From Sutcliffiella deserti (GTDB taxonomy: Bacteria; Bacillota; Bacilli; Bacillales; Bacillaceae_I): 64,000 nt of DNA. The notes under the pieces were generated by a model. The model ran no database searches and was not told the origin of the DNA. It was given only the letters and a program-made list of their open reading frames with translations. The stretch's first letter is position 1. The number at the start of each line of letters is the position of its first letter. The stretch covers positions 868,001 to 932,000 of the forward strand of contig NZ_JAIQDB010000001.1 of NCBI RefSeq assembly GCF_020037475.1, written 5' to 3'. The position numbers and the translations under genes are program-made. This document shows positions 26,492 through 35,755 of the stretch, one piece after another.

Positions 26492-29400
26492 TTAGTTCGC
26501 TTTCCCGAGCACCATTTGATACATCTGCTTTGTGGTCGTCATCGGCTCTACACCCAGTTCACTTTCCAAATAACTTGTACATCTTGCATACCACTTCATC
26601 GCTTGTGGTCGGTTGTTTTTTTGATAATAGCAAAACATCAACAAACGATAGGCCTCTTCCCATGTTGGATCTTTATCAATTACTTTTTCGCAAAGCAAGA
26701 TAACCTGATCGAATTCCCTTTTAGCCACTAGCAACTGTGCCAACTTTTCACTACAGCGTAAATAGTAGACTAAAAGACGTTCTCTCTCATTTAAACACCA
26801 ATCAGCATACTTCTGTTCGGGTAGAAAATCTCCCTTATACAAGGACAAGGCCTTTTCTAATAATGCTAAAGCTTTCGTTGGCTCTTTTTCTTCTAAACCA
26901 ATATTTGCTAAAGTCTCGAATTCCATACAGTCTATTGAATAGCCGCTACTTGGATTTAATCCATAGGAACTTCCGTTTCGCTGAATAAAGAAAGGCTCCA
27001 TCCTTGCCTTCCGGTCTGGTTCTAGCGCATTGTTTAATGCATTCAAAGCAACCTTAAAATCCCTTGTCATCGATTTTTCAGGCATGTTAGGCCAAAGTGC
27101 TGCAAAGATTTCATCCTTAACTAATAGTTTTTGGCGTTTGGTTACAAAGAACTCCAGTAGTTCCTTTGCCTTTATCCTCTGCCAGTCTTTTGATTCCAGT
27201 TCTCGATCCCCTAACCAGACTCTAAAGGCTCCTAATGTTTGGATTTTTAATGTATATCCCGGATGATTTTGAGCATTGGAAAGACCTAACTCATTTAAAA
27301 TGGAAGTTACGTATGAACGATGAATATCTCTTTGTTGTGCTTCCAGTAAAAGCGGGGTGAATTTTTGAATATCTTTTGGCCCAAATGTGGTTCTATTAAA
27401 CAATACATATTCATAATTTCCTGTTTGTAAAAACGTAAAAAAACGGGTAAGCGACTCTTCAAGTGAGGACCATTCTTCTTTTTCATAAAAATAAATGGAC
27501 TGCCAAAAGTATAAGAGCAATTCTCCGTATGCATCCCCGCAATTGTTAAGTAGTGTAGAAGCACGGACACCGTAGTGCTCGACTCTATCCCATTTTTTAT
27601 TAACTATGGAGGCTATTTGCATACTTAAATAGATAAGTCCGGATAGCCAGTTATCCTTTACTTCTTCAGTCTCGTTGAGAGCCTCTTTACCGCATAAAAT
27701 CGCCTTTTCATATGCTCCTTGATGTGCATATAAAAGACAAAGCCCCATATTCGCTTCCGCTTTGCCCCTTGAAATGTTTAACTCTTCCATTATGGTAAGT
27801 GCTGTCTCATAACACTGCTTTGCAAGGATTGGATCATACATCTCCATTAATTGAACCGCATGTCCCATACGAATCCAGCCGCATGCTTCTACAAAAGGAG
27901 CCTGTAATTTAATTCCCTGCTTAATGCCGGCATCTGCCAACTTTTTAGACTGATCGGCATTACCCATAAAAGCTTCCACAAGGGATAGCAAAAGATCTGT
28001 TTCCCGATGAGACTGAGGAAGAATCCCCTCTGCATGCTCTTTTCTGTTAGAGAGAAGCAGCTTTTTGGCAGCTTGTAATTTTCCTGAACGGAGTAGAATT
28101 CTTGGTTCCAAATTAATCTCTGCCGTCTCTTTGTAGGAAGTTTCTACCTTATCAAACCAAGCCAGGGCCTTTGTTGCATGACCTGCATTTAATAGATTCT
28201 CCGCCATGATAGAATAGAGTTGATTTTGTTCTTTTATTCCGAGAGTGGTTGTTGTCATTAAGTGAGTTGCTTCTGAGAGGAGTCTTTCGGCTTTGATTGG
28301 TTGGATGGTATCTAAATAAATCCTCGCAATGCCTATAATAGTGCGAATGGAGGCAAGGGTATCTTTAGAATCCTTTGATGCTTCCAAAGATAATCTATAC
28401 GCTTTTTCTGCTTCTTCATACTGACAGCGATAGCGGTAGATTTCGCCTTGAATGTACCAAAGCATATAAAATTTTTCTTTAAGCTGATCATTTATTAACA
28501 ATAATTTTTCTAAAATGTAAGACAGTTGACCTTGTTCAATTAGTCTAAACCCATATTCATGTATTAAAGATGCAATCGAGGCATAATCCTTCATTACTTC
28601 AAAATGAGAAATAGCAGAGAGTATTTCTCGCTGCTTCATATACCACTTAGCACACCGTTTCTGAAGCAGAATATATTGTTCTGGCTGGTTTTTCAATCTT
28701 CTCTCAAGGAATTCTTTAAATAGAGCATGATACCGGAATTGGTTTTCCCCTGTGGCTGTTATAAAAACATGGCGTTCAGCCAGAGATTTTAACATGTAAT
28801 TTGATCCATTTATGCCTAATATTTCATCGCACATCTCCCCCGACATCATATCTAATATAGAGGTCTGTTCAAGAAATTGCTGCACCATTGGTGTTTGTTT
28901 ATTAAATACTTCTGTTGCTAGATATTTAAATAGATCATCTAATGTTCCTTGAGTGGTTTCAATTTCTTTCGTTACAGACTGCTCCAAAAGTCTCTGACTC
29001 AGTAACCCTATTGCCATTACCCAGCCTTCGGATAGATCGAAAATCTGCTGCACCTGTTCTTCGGTCACATCCAACATGTAAATATCCTGAAGGAGAACCT
29101 CTACTTCTTCTTTAGAAAATTTCAAGTCTACTTCTGTAAACTCTAGTAGTTCATTTTTCACTTTCATGGCAGTAAGAACATCCCAACTCGGGCATTCACG
29201 GGTGATTAAAACAACATGAAAATTTGTGGGGATATGCTGAAGCAGCCAATGGAACCATATAATTATTTCCGGATTTGACTGAACAAGATGAAAGTCATCA
29301 ATAACAAAAATAATAGGCGATTGAATCATTGAAATCTCATTAATAAACAACGAACATAAATCTTGAATTTCCTCATCACGTATATATCGATCCATTCTTT

Positions 29401-29716
29401 CCAAGTAAGAAAGAATTTTATCGCCAAAATTGCTTCTCTCATTTCGTATGGCATGTATCATATACCGGAGAAATGGAATAAGCTCATCATCAAATGGTGT
29501 CGCAGAATACCAATAAGTTGGAGCATCAAATGTTGGCACAAAGGAAGCTAATATGGTGCTTTTTCCAAAACCAGGACCAGAATGGACAATTGTTACACTA
29601 TAACTAGTAACCGCTTTCATTTTTCTGGCAACTTTAGCCCTGCGCAACACATTATCCTTTACAATCGGTGGGGTGATTTTAGTTTGGAGGATTGTGCTAG
29701 TATCAGATGGAGCCAT
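26492..29716 (-). CDS. STAND-ATPase / TPR / SARP-BTAD transcriptional activator
   Basis: A 1074-residue regulator with MalT-like layout but a SARP output domain. The N-terminal ATPase has Walker A SGPGFGKS (46-53) and Walker B IIFVIDDFHL (135-144). A long TPR-like helical region spans about 350-800. From residue 827 (TLGAFRVWLGDRELE) an OmpR-type winged helix reaches about 925, and a BTAD domain fills 927-1074. A strong GGAGGG site precedes ATG 29716, and a TATAAT -10 lies at 29764-29759. STAND proteins bind inducer plus ATP and oligomerise; BTAD-type activators bind 11-bp-spaced direct repeats. It is encoded directly upstream of the operon whose promoter has such repeats, so I infer it activates that operon and the ligase gene at 13927. 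Confidence 0.9.
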   Translation of the reverse strand: MAPSDTSTILQTKITPPIVKDNVLRRAKVARKMKAVTSYSVTIVHSGPGFGKSTILASFVPTFDAPTYWYSATPFDDELIPFLRYMIHAIRNERSNFGDKILSYLERMDRYIRDEEIQDLCSLFINEISMIQSPIIFVIDDFHLVQSNPEIIIWFHWLLQHIPTNFHVVLITRECPSWDVLTAMKVKNELLEFTEVDLKFSKEEVEVLLQDIYMLDVTEEQVQQIFDLSEGWVMAIGLLSQRLLEQSVTKEIETTQGTLDDLFKYLATEVFNKQTPMVQQFLEQTSILDMMSGEMCDEILGINGSNYMLKSLAERHVFITATGENQFRYHALFKEFLERRLKNQPEQYILLQKRCAKWYMKQREILSAISHFEVMKDYASIASLIHEYGFRLIEQGQLSYILEKLLLINDQLKEKFYMLWYIQGEIYRYRCQYEEAEKAYRLSLEASKDSKDTLASIRTIIGIARIYLDTIQPIKAERLLSEATHLMTTTTLGIKEQNQLYSIMAENLLNAGHATKALAWFDKVETSYKETAEINLEPRILLRSGKLQAAKKLLLSNRKEHAEGILPQSHRETDLLLSLVEAFMGNADQSKKLADAGIKQGIKLQAPFVEACGWIRMGHAVQLMEMYDPILAKQCYETALTIMEELNISRGKAEANMGLCLLYAHQGAYEKAILCGKEALNETEEVKDNWLSGLIYLSMQIASIVNKKWDRVEHYGVRASTLLNNCGDAYGELLLYFWQSIYFYEKEEWSSLEESLTRFFTFLQTGNYEYVLFNRTTFGPKDIQKFTPLLLEAQQRDIHRSYVTSILNELGLSNAQNHPGYTLKIQTLGAFRVWLGDRELESKDWQRIKAKELLEFFVTKRQKLLVKDEIFAALWPNMPEKSMTRDFKVALNALNNALEPDRKARMEPFFIQRNGSSYGLNPSSGYSIDCMEFETLANIGLEEKEPTKALALLEKALSLYKGDFLPEQKYADWCLNERERLLVYYLRCSEKLAQLLVAKREFDQVILLCEKVIDKDPTWEEAYRLLMFCYYQKNNRPQAMKWYARCTSYLESELGVEPMTTTKQMYQMVLGKAN

Positions 29717-29965
29717 TATCCACCCTCCTTTATTCTGAATATTAACTCTTTTTATTCTATTATAATGGATAGGAAAGATATTTTATAACTCTTTTCAATT
29801 AAAAGGCTGTATTAACTTCCTTGGTGCATCTGAATTTTTCACTGACTAATTTTCCCGAAAAGGCGAACAGCTTCTAAGGTATTCTAAGGAAAAGAGCACA
29901 ACGACAATAATGGTTACAAGTTGCAGAAGCAACAAAGAATGTAAAAACAGCCTTACAAAAAGAAC

Positions 29966-30529
29966 TTACTTAAAAGTTGTACCGAATTCTTCAACGGGCC
30001 AGTACCTTACGTCAACTTTACCTACAATATCTTCAATTCTAATAAAACCGAAATGTCGGCTATCAAAGCTGCTAAGACGGTTATCTCCAATAACAAACAA
30101 GTGGCCTTCAGGTACCGTTTCCTCCCCTGTTAATTCAGAAAGTGAAAAGTCACCAGTAAAATTACCGCCGAATACTCTTAAGTGGTCGGATTGTATAAAA
30201 GGTTCTAAAACAAATGTATCATTGATATAGAGCATGTCCTTTTTATATTCTACTTTCTCGCCAGGCAGTCCAATAACCCTTTTAACATAATCGGCCTCTC
30301 CATTCCCTTGATGAAAAACAATGACATCAAAGCGTTCCGGCTTAGAAAAAGTATAGATGATTTTGTTTACCATCAGGTAGTTTCCTTCTTGTAGCGTCGG
30401 ATTCATTGAGTGACCTTCTACCATGTAGTTAGAAAAGAAAAGGGCACGAATCATTATAACCAAAAGGAAAGAGACAATTAACCATTTCAGCATTGATTTA
30501 CGCTTTATTCTCGCTTTCTTTTCTTTCAA
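29966..30529 (-). CDS. Type I signal peptidase
   Basis: Membrane-anchored serine protease that removes signal peptides from secreted preproteins. From TTG 30529 it has 187 residues: one N-terminal transmembrane helix (14-34), catalytic S41 in VEGHSMNPTL, catalytic K83 in YVKRVIGLPG, and the C-terminal box GDNRLSSFDSRHFG. This length and the S41/K83 spacing match Bacillus SipS-type enzymes. GGGGGTAAT precedes the TTG. A GTG at 30586 would add 19 residues but has no ribosome binding site. It follows a TVP38 gene by about 80 bases and may be cotranscribed. Confidence 0.9.
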   Translation of the reverse strand: MKEKKARIKRKSMLKWLIVSFLLVIMIRALFFSNYMVEGHSMNPTLQEGNYLMVNKIIYTFSKPERFDVIVFHQGNGEADYVKRVIGLPGEKVEYKKDMLYINDTFVLEPFIQSDHLRVFGGNFTGDFSLSELTGEETVPEGHLFVIGDNRLSSFDSRHFGFIRIEDIVGKVDVRYWPVEEFGTTFK

Positions 30530-30612
30530 ATCATTACCCCCGAGGTCTCTGTTAGGTCTATTGTACCAATTTGTTCTTTTTTTCACAATAAACTGACTTT
30601 ATTCCGATGTGC

Positions 30613-31218
30613 TCACTTTTCTCCTGATAGTTGTAATCGTAACTCTACTTTTTTTCCAATATACCATAAAACAAGCATTATCGTTAGTGCAATCGCAGTT
30701 TTGATTGGTGCTTTAATAAAGGATACTATATCGTAACCTATATAACTAATTGTAAAAATCATCACCATTTTCCCTGCAGTCAGTGCAAGAAAAAATTGAT
30801 AAAACGTAACCTTTGATAGGCCTGCTACTACGTTAATTAAGAAAGATGGTGTAAACGGAAAGCAAAGCATGAAAAAGATTGGACCAAAGCCGTGCCTTTC
30901 AATCCAGGACAACGTCTTTCGCACACTTTCTTTTTGAAGCTGCTTTTGTACCCACTTGTACTTCTTTAGCTTTGAAACTAATAGAAATACGATAGCCGCA
31001 CCTACAACTGCCCCAGACCAAGAAATCAAAAACCCCATCCATAATCCAAAGGCTGCAGCATTCGCCATTACAATTACGATTAATGGTAAAAATGGTAGAA
31101 ATGCTTCTAAGACAACGAGCAAGAAGCCCGGTAATGGACCAAAGGATTTATAACTCTCCAATATTTCTAATAAATTATCTACTGTAAGAAATTCTTTTAA
31201 TGAATCTATGATTTCCAT
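30613..31218 (-). CDS. TVP38/TMEM64 (DedA-like) membrane protein
   Basis: Polytopic membrane protein of 201 residues with about five hydrophobic segments. It contains the SNARE-associated/VTT signature, seen here as LPLIVIVMANAAAFG and FGPIFFMLCFPFTPSFLINVVAGLS. Members of the superfamily are implicated in lipid scrambling and membrane homeostasis; the exact role of this one is unknown. GGAGAT lies eight bases before ATG 31218. The signal peptidase gene follows in the same direction. Confidence 0.85.
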   Translation of the reverse strand: MEIIDSLKEFLTVDNLLEILESYKSFGPLPGFLLVVLEAFLPFLPLIVIVMANAAAFGLWMGFLISWSGAVVGAAIVFLLVSKLKKYKWVQKQLQKESVRKTLSWIERHGFGPIFFMLCFPFTPSFLINVVAGLSKVTFYQFFLALTAGKMVMIFTISYIGYDIVSFIKAPIKTAIALTIMLVLWYIGKKVELRLQLSGEK

Positions 31219-31572
31219 ATATTTTTATCTCCGCTTCTTTCCATATCTATCATCTCTTATTGTACTAGTTATTTCTATATTTACAGAATAATTTACATGA
31301 AAATTTAGAAAAAATCTATATAAGGAGATGAGGGGAAGATAATTCTATACCCTATTATTTTCTTATTAAATCTTTTATGTAATTATCACTATTATTCACA
31401 TAGAAAAGCCGGGCAAAACGTCCTCTTCTTTATTAGTTTAAGTGTTTAAAGGTTTTTTGGGATGTATATGATTTCAAAAGAGGATATTGATGAGAAATTT
31501 GCTGGTTTGTACTAAACCTCTGTTTTGCTTGGTGAAACCATTGGGGCAATTGTAGTGTTAGCCGCAAAGTCC
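31219..31572. other. Intergenic stretch, no gene seen
   Basis: About 350 bases of AT-rich DNA upstream of the TVP38 gene. A GGAGATGAGGGG sequence near 31325 resembles a ribosome binding site, but the reading frame closes after four codons. No clear promoter hexamers could be chosen. Confidence 0.5.
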
Positions 31573-31735
31573 GATACATCCTTCATCGGGTTCCTGCTCT
31601 TTATGTACTTTGTTCGATCGGGTTAGTACATCATCTTTTGGGTTCCCTGCTCTTCATGTACTTTGTTCGCTCCTAAAGATACATCATTCTCTAATTTCCC
31701 TGCTTTTCATGTACTTTGTTCGCTCCAAATGATAC
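31573..31735 (+). repeat. Three degenerate tandem repeats of about 53 bp
   Basis: Units start at 31573, 31625 and 31679 and a fourth begins at 31731 (GATAC only). Each begins GATACATC or AGTACATC, has TTCCCTGCT in the middle, and ends with ATGTACTTTGTTCG followed by CTCC or ATCG. Spacing is 52, 54 and 52 bp. The units show no open frame in common. Confidence 0.8.
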
Positions 31736-31786
31736 GAAGAGCGCTTGCAATTTGATGGAGGGAAGTTGGATAATATTTTCTATACT

Positions 31787-31820
31787 AAGAAAAGCCCATC
31801 TAGTTAAAGCAGACGGGCTT
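31787..31820 (-). terminator. Intrinsic terminator left of the IS element
   Basis: AAGCCCATCT (31792-31801) and AGACGGGCTT (31811-31820) form a 10 bp stem with one G-U pair. On the minus strand it is followed by TTCTTAG, so it stops transcription leaving the tnpB element. Confidence 0.7.
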
Positions 31821-31853
31821 CTTATATACTATTATGCACTTTATCCCCGTTGC

Positions 31854-33190
31854 TTGACACTCCCACAGCTAAAGCAATGGGATTCTGAAGTGCTAAAGCG
31901 GTCGCAGTCCATTTCTGTTTTGAACTAGCCTTCCGTTAAGTGCGTTGTCATCAGCCAGTCCTGTTTCGTTCTATATTCGTTCGGTAGACATGTTCGTAAC
32001 AGGCGGTGTTACTGTTAACTTAAGACTAGTTTAAGCTGCTTTTTTATTCTTTTTCTTGGATAAGCCACTTACAGCTTTAGATATGTTGATTCCTGCGTTT
32101 AAATCAGCATGGCTTACGTATGCACACTTTTTACATTTGAATTTATATCTGTTTCGATTGCTTTTTTCAGCATGACCGCACTTACACGTCTTCGATGTAT
32201 TCTGAGGATTTACATACTGAACTTCCATCCCTGCCATTTTTGCTTTATACTCGATAAACTGTTGAAGTTGATAGTGTGCCCAAGAATGTAGGTTTCTGCC
32301 TGCTTCTTTTTTAGATTTTGCTGTATACCTAATGCCAGTCAGATCTTACATTCGAATTAAACGAACACCGTTCTCTAACGCGAAGTCTACGATTTGACGG
32401 CTTATTTTGTGGTTCATATTCTTCATCCATCGAGATTCTTTATCTTTTGATTTTTTAATCGCATAAATTTTTTTGTTTTGTCCTAAAGAACGCCGTCTTG
32501 ACGCGAATTTACGACGAACAAAAGCTGCCTCATTCCCCCTAAAGAACAAAGAAGTGGTACCAATAGAACAAACTGCAAGATAGTTTAACCCATTATCGAT
32601 CCCCATTTTGTTGTAGATTTATTCGGTTGAGCCTTCGGTTTGCTTGGCACAAAGGAAAGCGAAACGGATACAAACCAACGTCCATTCTTCTCATAAAGTT
32701 CCGTTTTTCCTTGCTTCGCTTCCCCTTTCAGTATTTTATCCAACCAATGTTGTTGATAGATTTCAGCCACAACAGGGACTCCAACACGTTTTTCGAGGGT
32801 TGGAAAAGAAACCTTATATAGTCCATTTTCTTTTTCGATTTTTAAATTTTGATTATTAAATCCACACCAAAAAGACCGGAAAAGTTTTGCTTTTTGGTTC
32901 TTTTTCTTGGATTTAACCTCTCGAATGGTTTGATTGCTAACGGCAGAGGCGAATTTTAAAGTCGAAAATAACTTAAAATGTTTCGATGTCGCCTTCTTAA
33001 GTTCGCTGAAATCTAGCAGCCAATTAGCAAAAGAAGTATTAATTTCCGTCATTTTTTTGTACATGTTTTTTGTGACCGGTTGGGGTAACGTCTTCACTGC
33101 CGCTTTGACAATCCACTGGGATTGAGTCCGTTCTCCTTGACCTTCAGAAAGTGCTGGTGAAGATGCTCAATACCTTCAATCATATCTATA
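31854..33190 (-). mobile_element. Decayed IS200/IS605-family (IS1341-type) tnpB element
   Basis: The only gene-like content is a broken tnpB; no tnpA is present. The right end, read on the minus strand, finishes with a TCCCA-loop-TGGGA hairpin (31861-31882) and GTGTCAA, which resembles the conserved right end and omega-RNA 3' hairpin of this group. About 150 bases between the tnpB stop and this end are the expected omega-RNA zone. The left boundary is uncertain; an AGGAGG and ATG near 33185 lie close to it. The element sits just after the S9 peptidase gene. Confidence 0.7.
32031..33097 (-). pseudogene. tnpB: tnpB (RNA-guided endonuclease), frameshifted and interrupted
   Basis: Three segments in different states together give about 360 residues of TnpB. 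The N-terminal part (33097-32585) runs to KSTTKWGSIMG. The RuvC-I motif MGIDNGLNYLAV continues only in the next frame, so there is a one-base shift near the AAAA run at about 32597. After VRLIRM a TAA (32348-32346) replaces the codon of the RuvC-II glutamate, and reading through it gives DLTGIRYTAKSKKEAG. The C-terminal part has the zinc ribbon CKCGH...CKKC and RuvC-III SHADLNAG. A second shift upstream of 33097 is likely. The protein cannot be active. Confidence 0.85.
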
Positions 33191-33244
33191 TTTTCCTCCT
33201 AAGGATTTCTTTTGAACCGATGTATACTTCTATCAACAAACTTC

Positions 33245-35242
33245 TTATTTCTTATTTGTTCCTTTCAAATACTCCACAAACCAATTCTTTATCTGATCTA
33301 AACGATGCACTCTCAATGCAGGATTTCCACTTCTGGAAAGCTCATGATTGGAATCAGGAAAACGGACAAATTTTGTTATCTTGCCTTGTTTTTTCAAAGC
33401 TACAAATAGTTGCTCTCCCTGTTCGATCGGACAGCGATAATCTTTTTCCCCGTGCAAAATCAGCAAAGGAGTGTTCACATTGGAAACATATTTAATTGGA
33501 GAGTGCTCCCAAAGCTTTTCCATCTTATCCTCCATGTTTCCTTTTACCTCCCATTCGGAGAAAAAGTAGCCTATATCACTTACTCCATAGAAGCTTAGCC
33601 AGTTGGAAATGGAACGCTGCGTCACTGCTGCTTTAAAACGATCGGAATGGCTGACAACCCAGTTTGTCATAAATCCTCCATAACTGCCCCCTGTGATTCC
33701 GAGATTCTTTTCATCGATAAAATCAAAAGTTTCCAACGCGTAATCCATTGCACTCATCACATCTATATAGTCCTTTCCTCCATAATCACCACGTACGGCA
33801 TCGACGAACTCCTGACCATATCCATGACTGCCACGAGGATTGGTGAACATTACAGCAAATCCCTGTGCACTCAATGTTTGGAATTCATGAAAATAGGAAT
33901 TGGCATACATCGCATGAGGTCCCCCGTGAACTTCTAGTATTGTCGGGTATTTCTTACCTTCTTCAAAACCGGTCGGCTTCATAATCCAGCCATGTACTTC
34001 CCATCCGTCTGGAGCTTTAAAACTGATTGGCTCCGCTGTACTAATTTCTACTTCCTCTTTCCATGTCCCATTGACATTTGTAAGCTGTTTTTTTGTCTGT
34101 GTTTTGAAATCAAGGTGATAAAGCTCACCTGGATCTGTTATAGTGCTTATCCCTACAATAGCCTCATGTGTACCTGTCAGCATAGAAATAGCATACACAT
34201 GCTCATCCGGAAGTACGATTGGATACATGGCACCTTCAAGAGAACCATAGTAGATGCCAGTCCCTCCTTGATCGCTGATGAGAAAATAAAATCCTTCACT
34301 GTCTTCTGTCCACATTAATCCGGGATTCACATTGCCAGAATGCAAATCTCCAATGGCTACATCGCCTACCTCAATATCGAAGTCTTGTGTTAGGCATTGC
34401 AATTCTTCTGTTTGCAACGCATATGCCCACACACGTGTTAGTGTAGCACTATGAAATTCCTTCTGATGTCCTAAAAAACCTAAATATCTTCCATCTGGTG
34501 ACCAGGTTATCGTAGAAAAGAAACCATTACTATGTGTGATTTTTTTCATTTCTTTCGTTTCTAGCTTCATAATATAGACGTCAGAAACTAACGTTAGGTC
34601 TGGATTTTCCTCCAGATTGGTAACAAAAGCGATACTCTTACCATCCGGTGACCAAGATGGGTTGCCGTAATCTCGATCACCCTCTGTTAAAAGTGTCATT
34701 TTTTTTGTATCTATATCTAAAATAGCTAAATGATCATTTTTATCATCCAAAAAGCCTTTTGCATCCGATTTATAACGTAGTTTTTCTACTACCACGGGCT
34801 CTGGCTTTTGGTTATTTGAATCTTCGTGCACCCCCTGTTGCAGGTCTTCCTCGGATTCCACGGAAGTGCTAAATAGAATCTTTTTTCCACAAGGTGACCA
34901 AACCGGACCTCTTGCACCATTTTTACAGAAGGTTACCTGCTCCGATTCTCCACCATCCACAGGGATAATATAGATTTGAGCTTTATCATTACGAGTGGAA
35001 ACAAACGCCAGCCTCTTGCCATCAGGAGACCATCTTGGACTTGTCGCTCTTCCTTTTCCAGCCACAAAAGGCTTAGCTTCTTTTTCAAGTCTGCCCACAA
35101 AGATGGTGGATCTGTAATCATTTTCTTCCTCGTTTATCTTAGTTTCCACAAAGGCATATTTACGAGAATGTTTATCCCATTGCGGATCTGTTAAAGATGA
35201 CAATTGAAACAAGTCAGTGGCTTTAATTTTACGTTTTACCAT
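33245..35242 (-). CDS. S9 family prolyl oligopeptidase / acylaminoacyl peptidase
   Basis: Cytoplasmic serine peptidase of 665 residues, similar to B. subtilis YuxL. The first 400 residues form a beta propeller with repeated SPDGKxxAF-type strands (WSPDGKRLAF, WSPDGKSIAF, WSPDGRYLGF). The alpha/beta-hydrolase domain follows with S520 (GGSYGG), D601 (EKDYRCP) and H633 (DSNHELS). It cleaves short peptides; the propeller excludes folded proteins. GGGAGAG precedes ATG 35242. It stands alone, with the dead tnpB element inserted right after its stop. Confidence 0.93.
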   Translation of the reverse strand: MVKRKIKATDLFQLSSLTDPQWDKHSRKYAFVETKINEEENDYRSTIFVGRLEKEAKPFVAGKGRATSPRWSPDGKRLAFVSTRNDKAQIYIIPVDGGESEQVTFCKNGARGPVWSPCGKKILFSTSVESEEDLQQGVHEDSNNQKPEPVVVEKLRYKSDAKGFLDDKNDHLAILDIDTKKMTLLTEGDRDYGNPSWSPDGKSIAFVTNLEENPDLTLVSDVYIMKLETKEMKKITHSNGFFSTITWSPDGRYLGFLGHQKEFHSATLTRVWAYALQTEELQCLTQDFDIEVGDVAIGDLHSGNVNPGLMWTEDSEGFYFLISDQGGTGIYYGSLEGAMYPIVLPDEHVYAISMLTGTHEAIVGISTITDPGELYHLDFKTQTKKQLTNVNGTWKEEVEISTAEPISFKAPDGWEVHGWIMKPTGFEEGKKYPTILEVHGGPHAMYANSYFHEFQTLSAQGFAVMFTNPRGSHGYGQEFVDAVRGDYGGKDYIDVMSAMDYALETFDFIDEKNLGITGGSYGGFMTNWVVSHSDRFKAAVTQRSISNWLSFYGVSDIGYFFSEWEVKGNMEDKMEKLWEHSPIKYVSNVNTPLLILHGEKDYRCPIEQGEQLFVALKKQGKITKFVRFPDSNHELSRSGNPALRVHRLDQIKNWFVEYLKGTNKK

Positions 35243-35387
35243 TATGAACTCTCCCTTACGTATAGATTCTTTCCTTTCTATTTCGATAATAGAAAGGAAT
35301 TACCTTTAAAAATGGCAACGCCGCCGCTCATCGGGTCGCTGCCCCATGCATAAATGAATAGCGTGTTAACATAGCCATAAATAAGAA
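35243..35387. other. Upstream region of the S9 peptidase with repeat remnant
   Basis: GCGTGTTAACATAGCC at 35361-35376 is the reverse complement of the GGCTATGTTAACACGC left end of the dispersed repeat family, with a GC-rich remnant to its left (35320-35345). I see no further structure that I can support. Confidence 0.45.
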
Positions 35388-35411
35388 AAGCTCGAAAAAT
35401 TTTTCGAACTT
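35388..35411. promoter_or_regulatory. Perfect 16 bp palindrome
   Basis: TCGAAAAATTTTTCGA at 35392-35407 is perfectly self-complementary and is flanked by AAGC and ACTT. It lies between the divergent S9 peptidase gene and the SOS promoter. It may be an operator, or a weak bidirectional terminator with A/T core. Confidence 0.45.
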
Positions 35412-35422
35412 AAAAATGTTGC

Positions 35423-35471
35423 TTGCATATTTTTAACGAAATAGTATAAAATAAATACGAACAGATGTTCT
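35423..35471 (+). promoter_or_regulatory. SOS promoter: SigA hexamers with LexA (DinR) box
   Basis: TTGCAT (35423-35428), a 16 bp spacer and TATAAA (35445-35450) are followed at the expected transcription start by CGAACAGATGTTCT (35458-35471). The Bacillus SOS box consensus is CGAAC-N4-GTTCG, so only the last base differs. Transcription would run toward yhjD at 35756. I recall yhjD being among LexA-responsive genes in B. subtilis, but I am not certain. Confidence 0.7.
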
Positions 35472-35590
35472 TGCGATATCTCTACCGACACCAACGATTG
35501 TAACAGGCTGCTTCTAAAGATGAAATATCAATAACTTTGTAAAAACAGGTTTAAAAAAGAATTTGTTAAAAATGAGTGTTGATAAAAGTA

Positions 35591-35740
35591 CTTCCCCAGC
35601 TGATGATTGGAGCAAAAGGCGTAGGCTCAGGTGGAAGTAGCGGTAGGCCGGAGTAACCGAGGCACGGCCGAGACGGCTCCTTCCCCGCAGAAAGCGTAGT
35701 CTTTTGAGGAAATCAACAGTGTTGTTTAACGCAGCCTTTA
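35591..35740 (-). repeat. MITE-like repeat, full copy in reverse orientation
   Basis: Read on the minus strand it starts AAAGGCTGCGTTAAACAACA, has TGTTGATTTCCTCAAAAGAC, a GC-rich core, and ends GCCTTTTGCTCCAATCATC plus AGCTGG. It matches 56466-56623. It lies in the leader between the SOS promoter and yhjD. Confidence 0.8.
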
Positions 35741-35755
35741 ATAAGGGAGGATTAA

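Noticed and set aside
29912-29925. Third SARP-type site upstream of the regulator
   Set aside because: Only one TTGTAACC is present; the second heptamer and a -10 box at the right distance are missing.
31573-31735. CRISPR array
   Set aside because: Units are contiguous and degenerate over their whole length, with no spacers.
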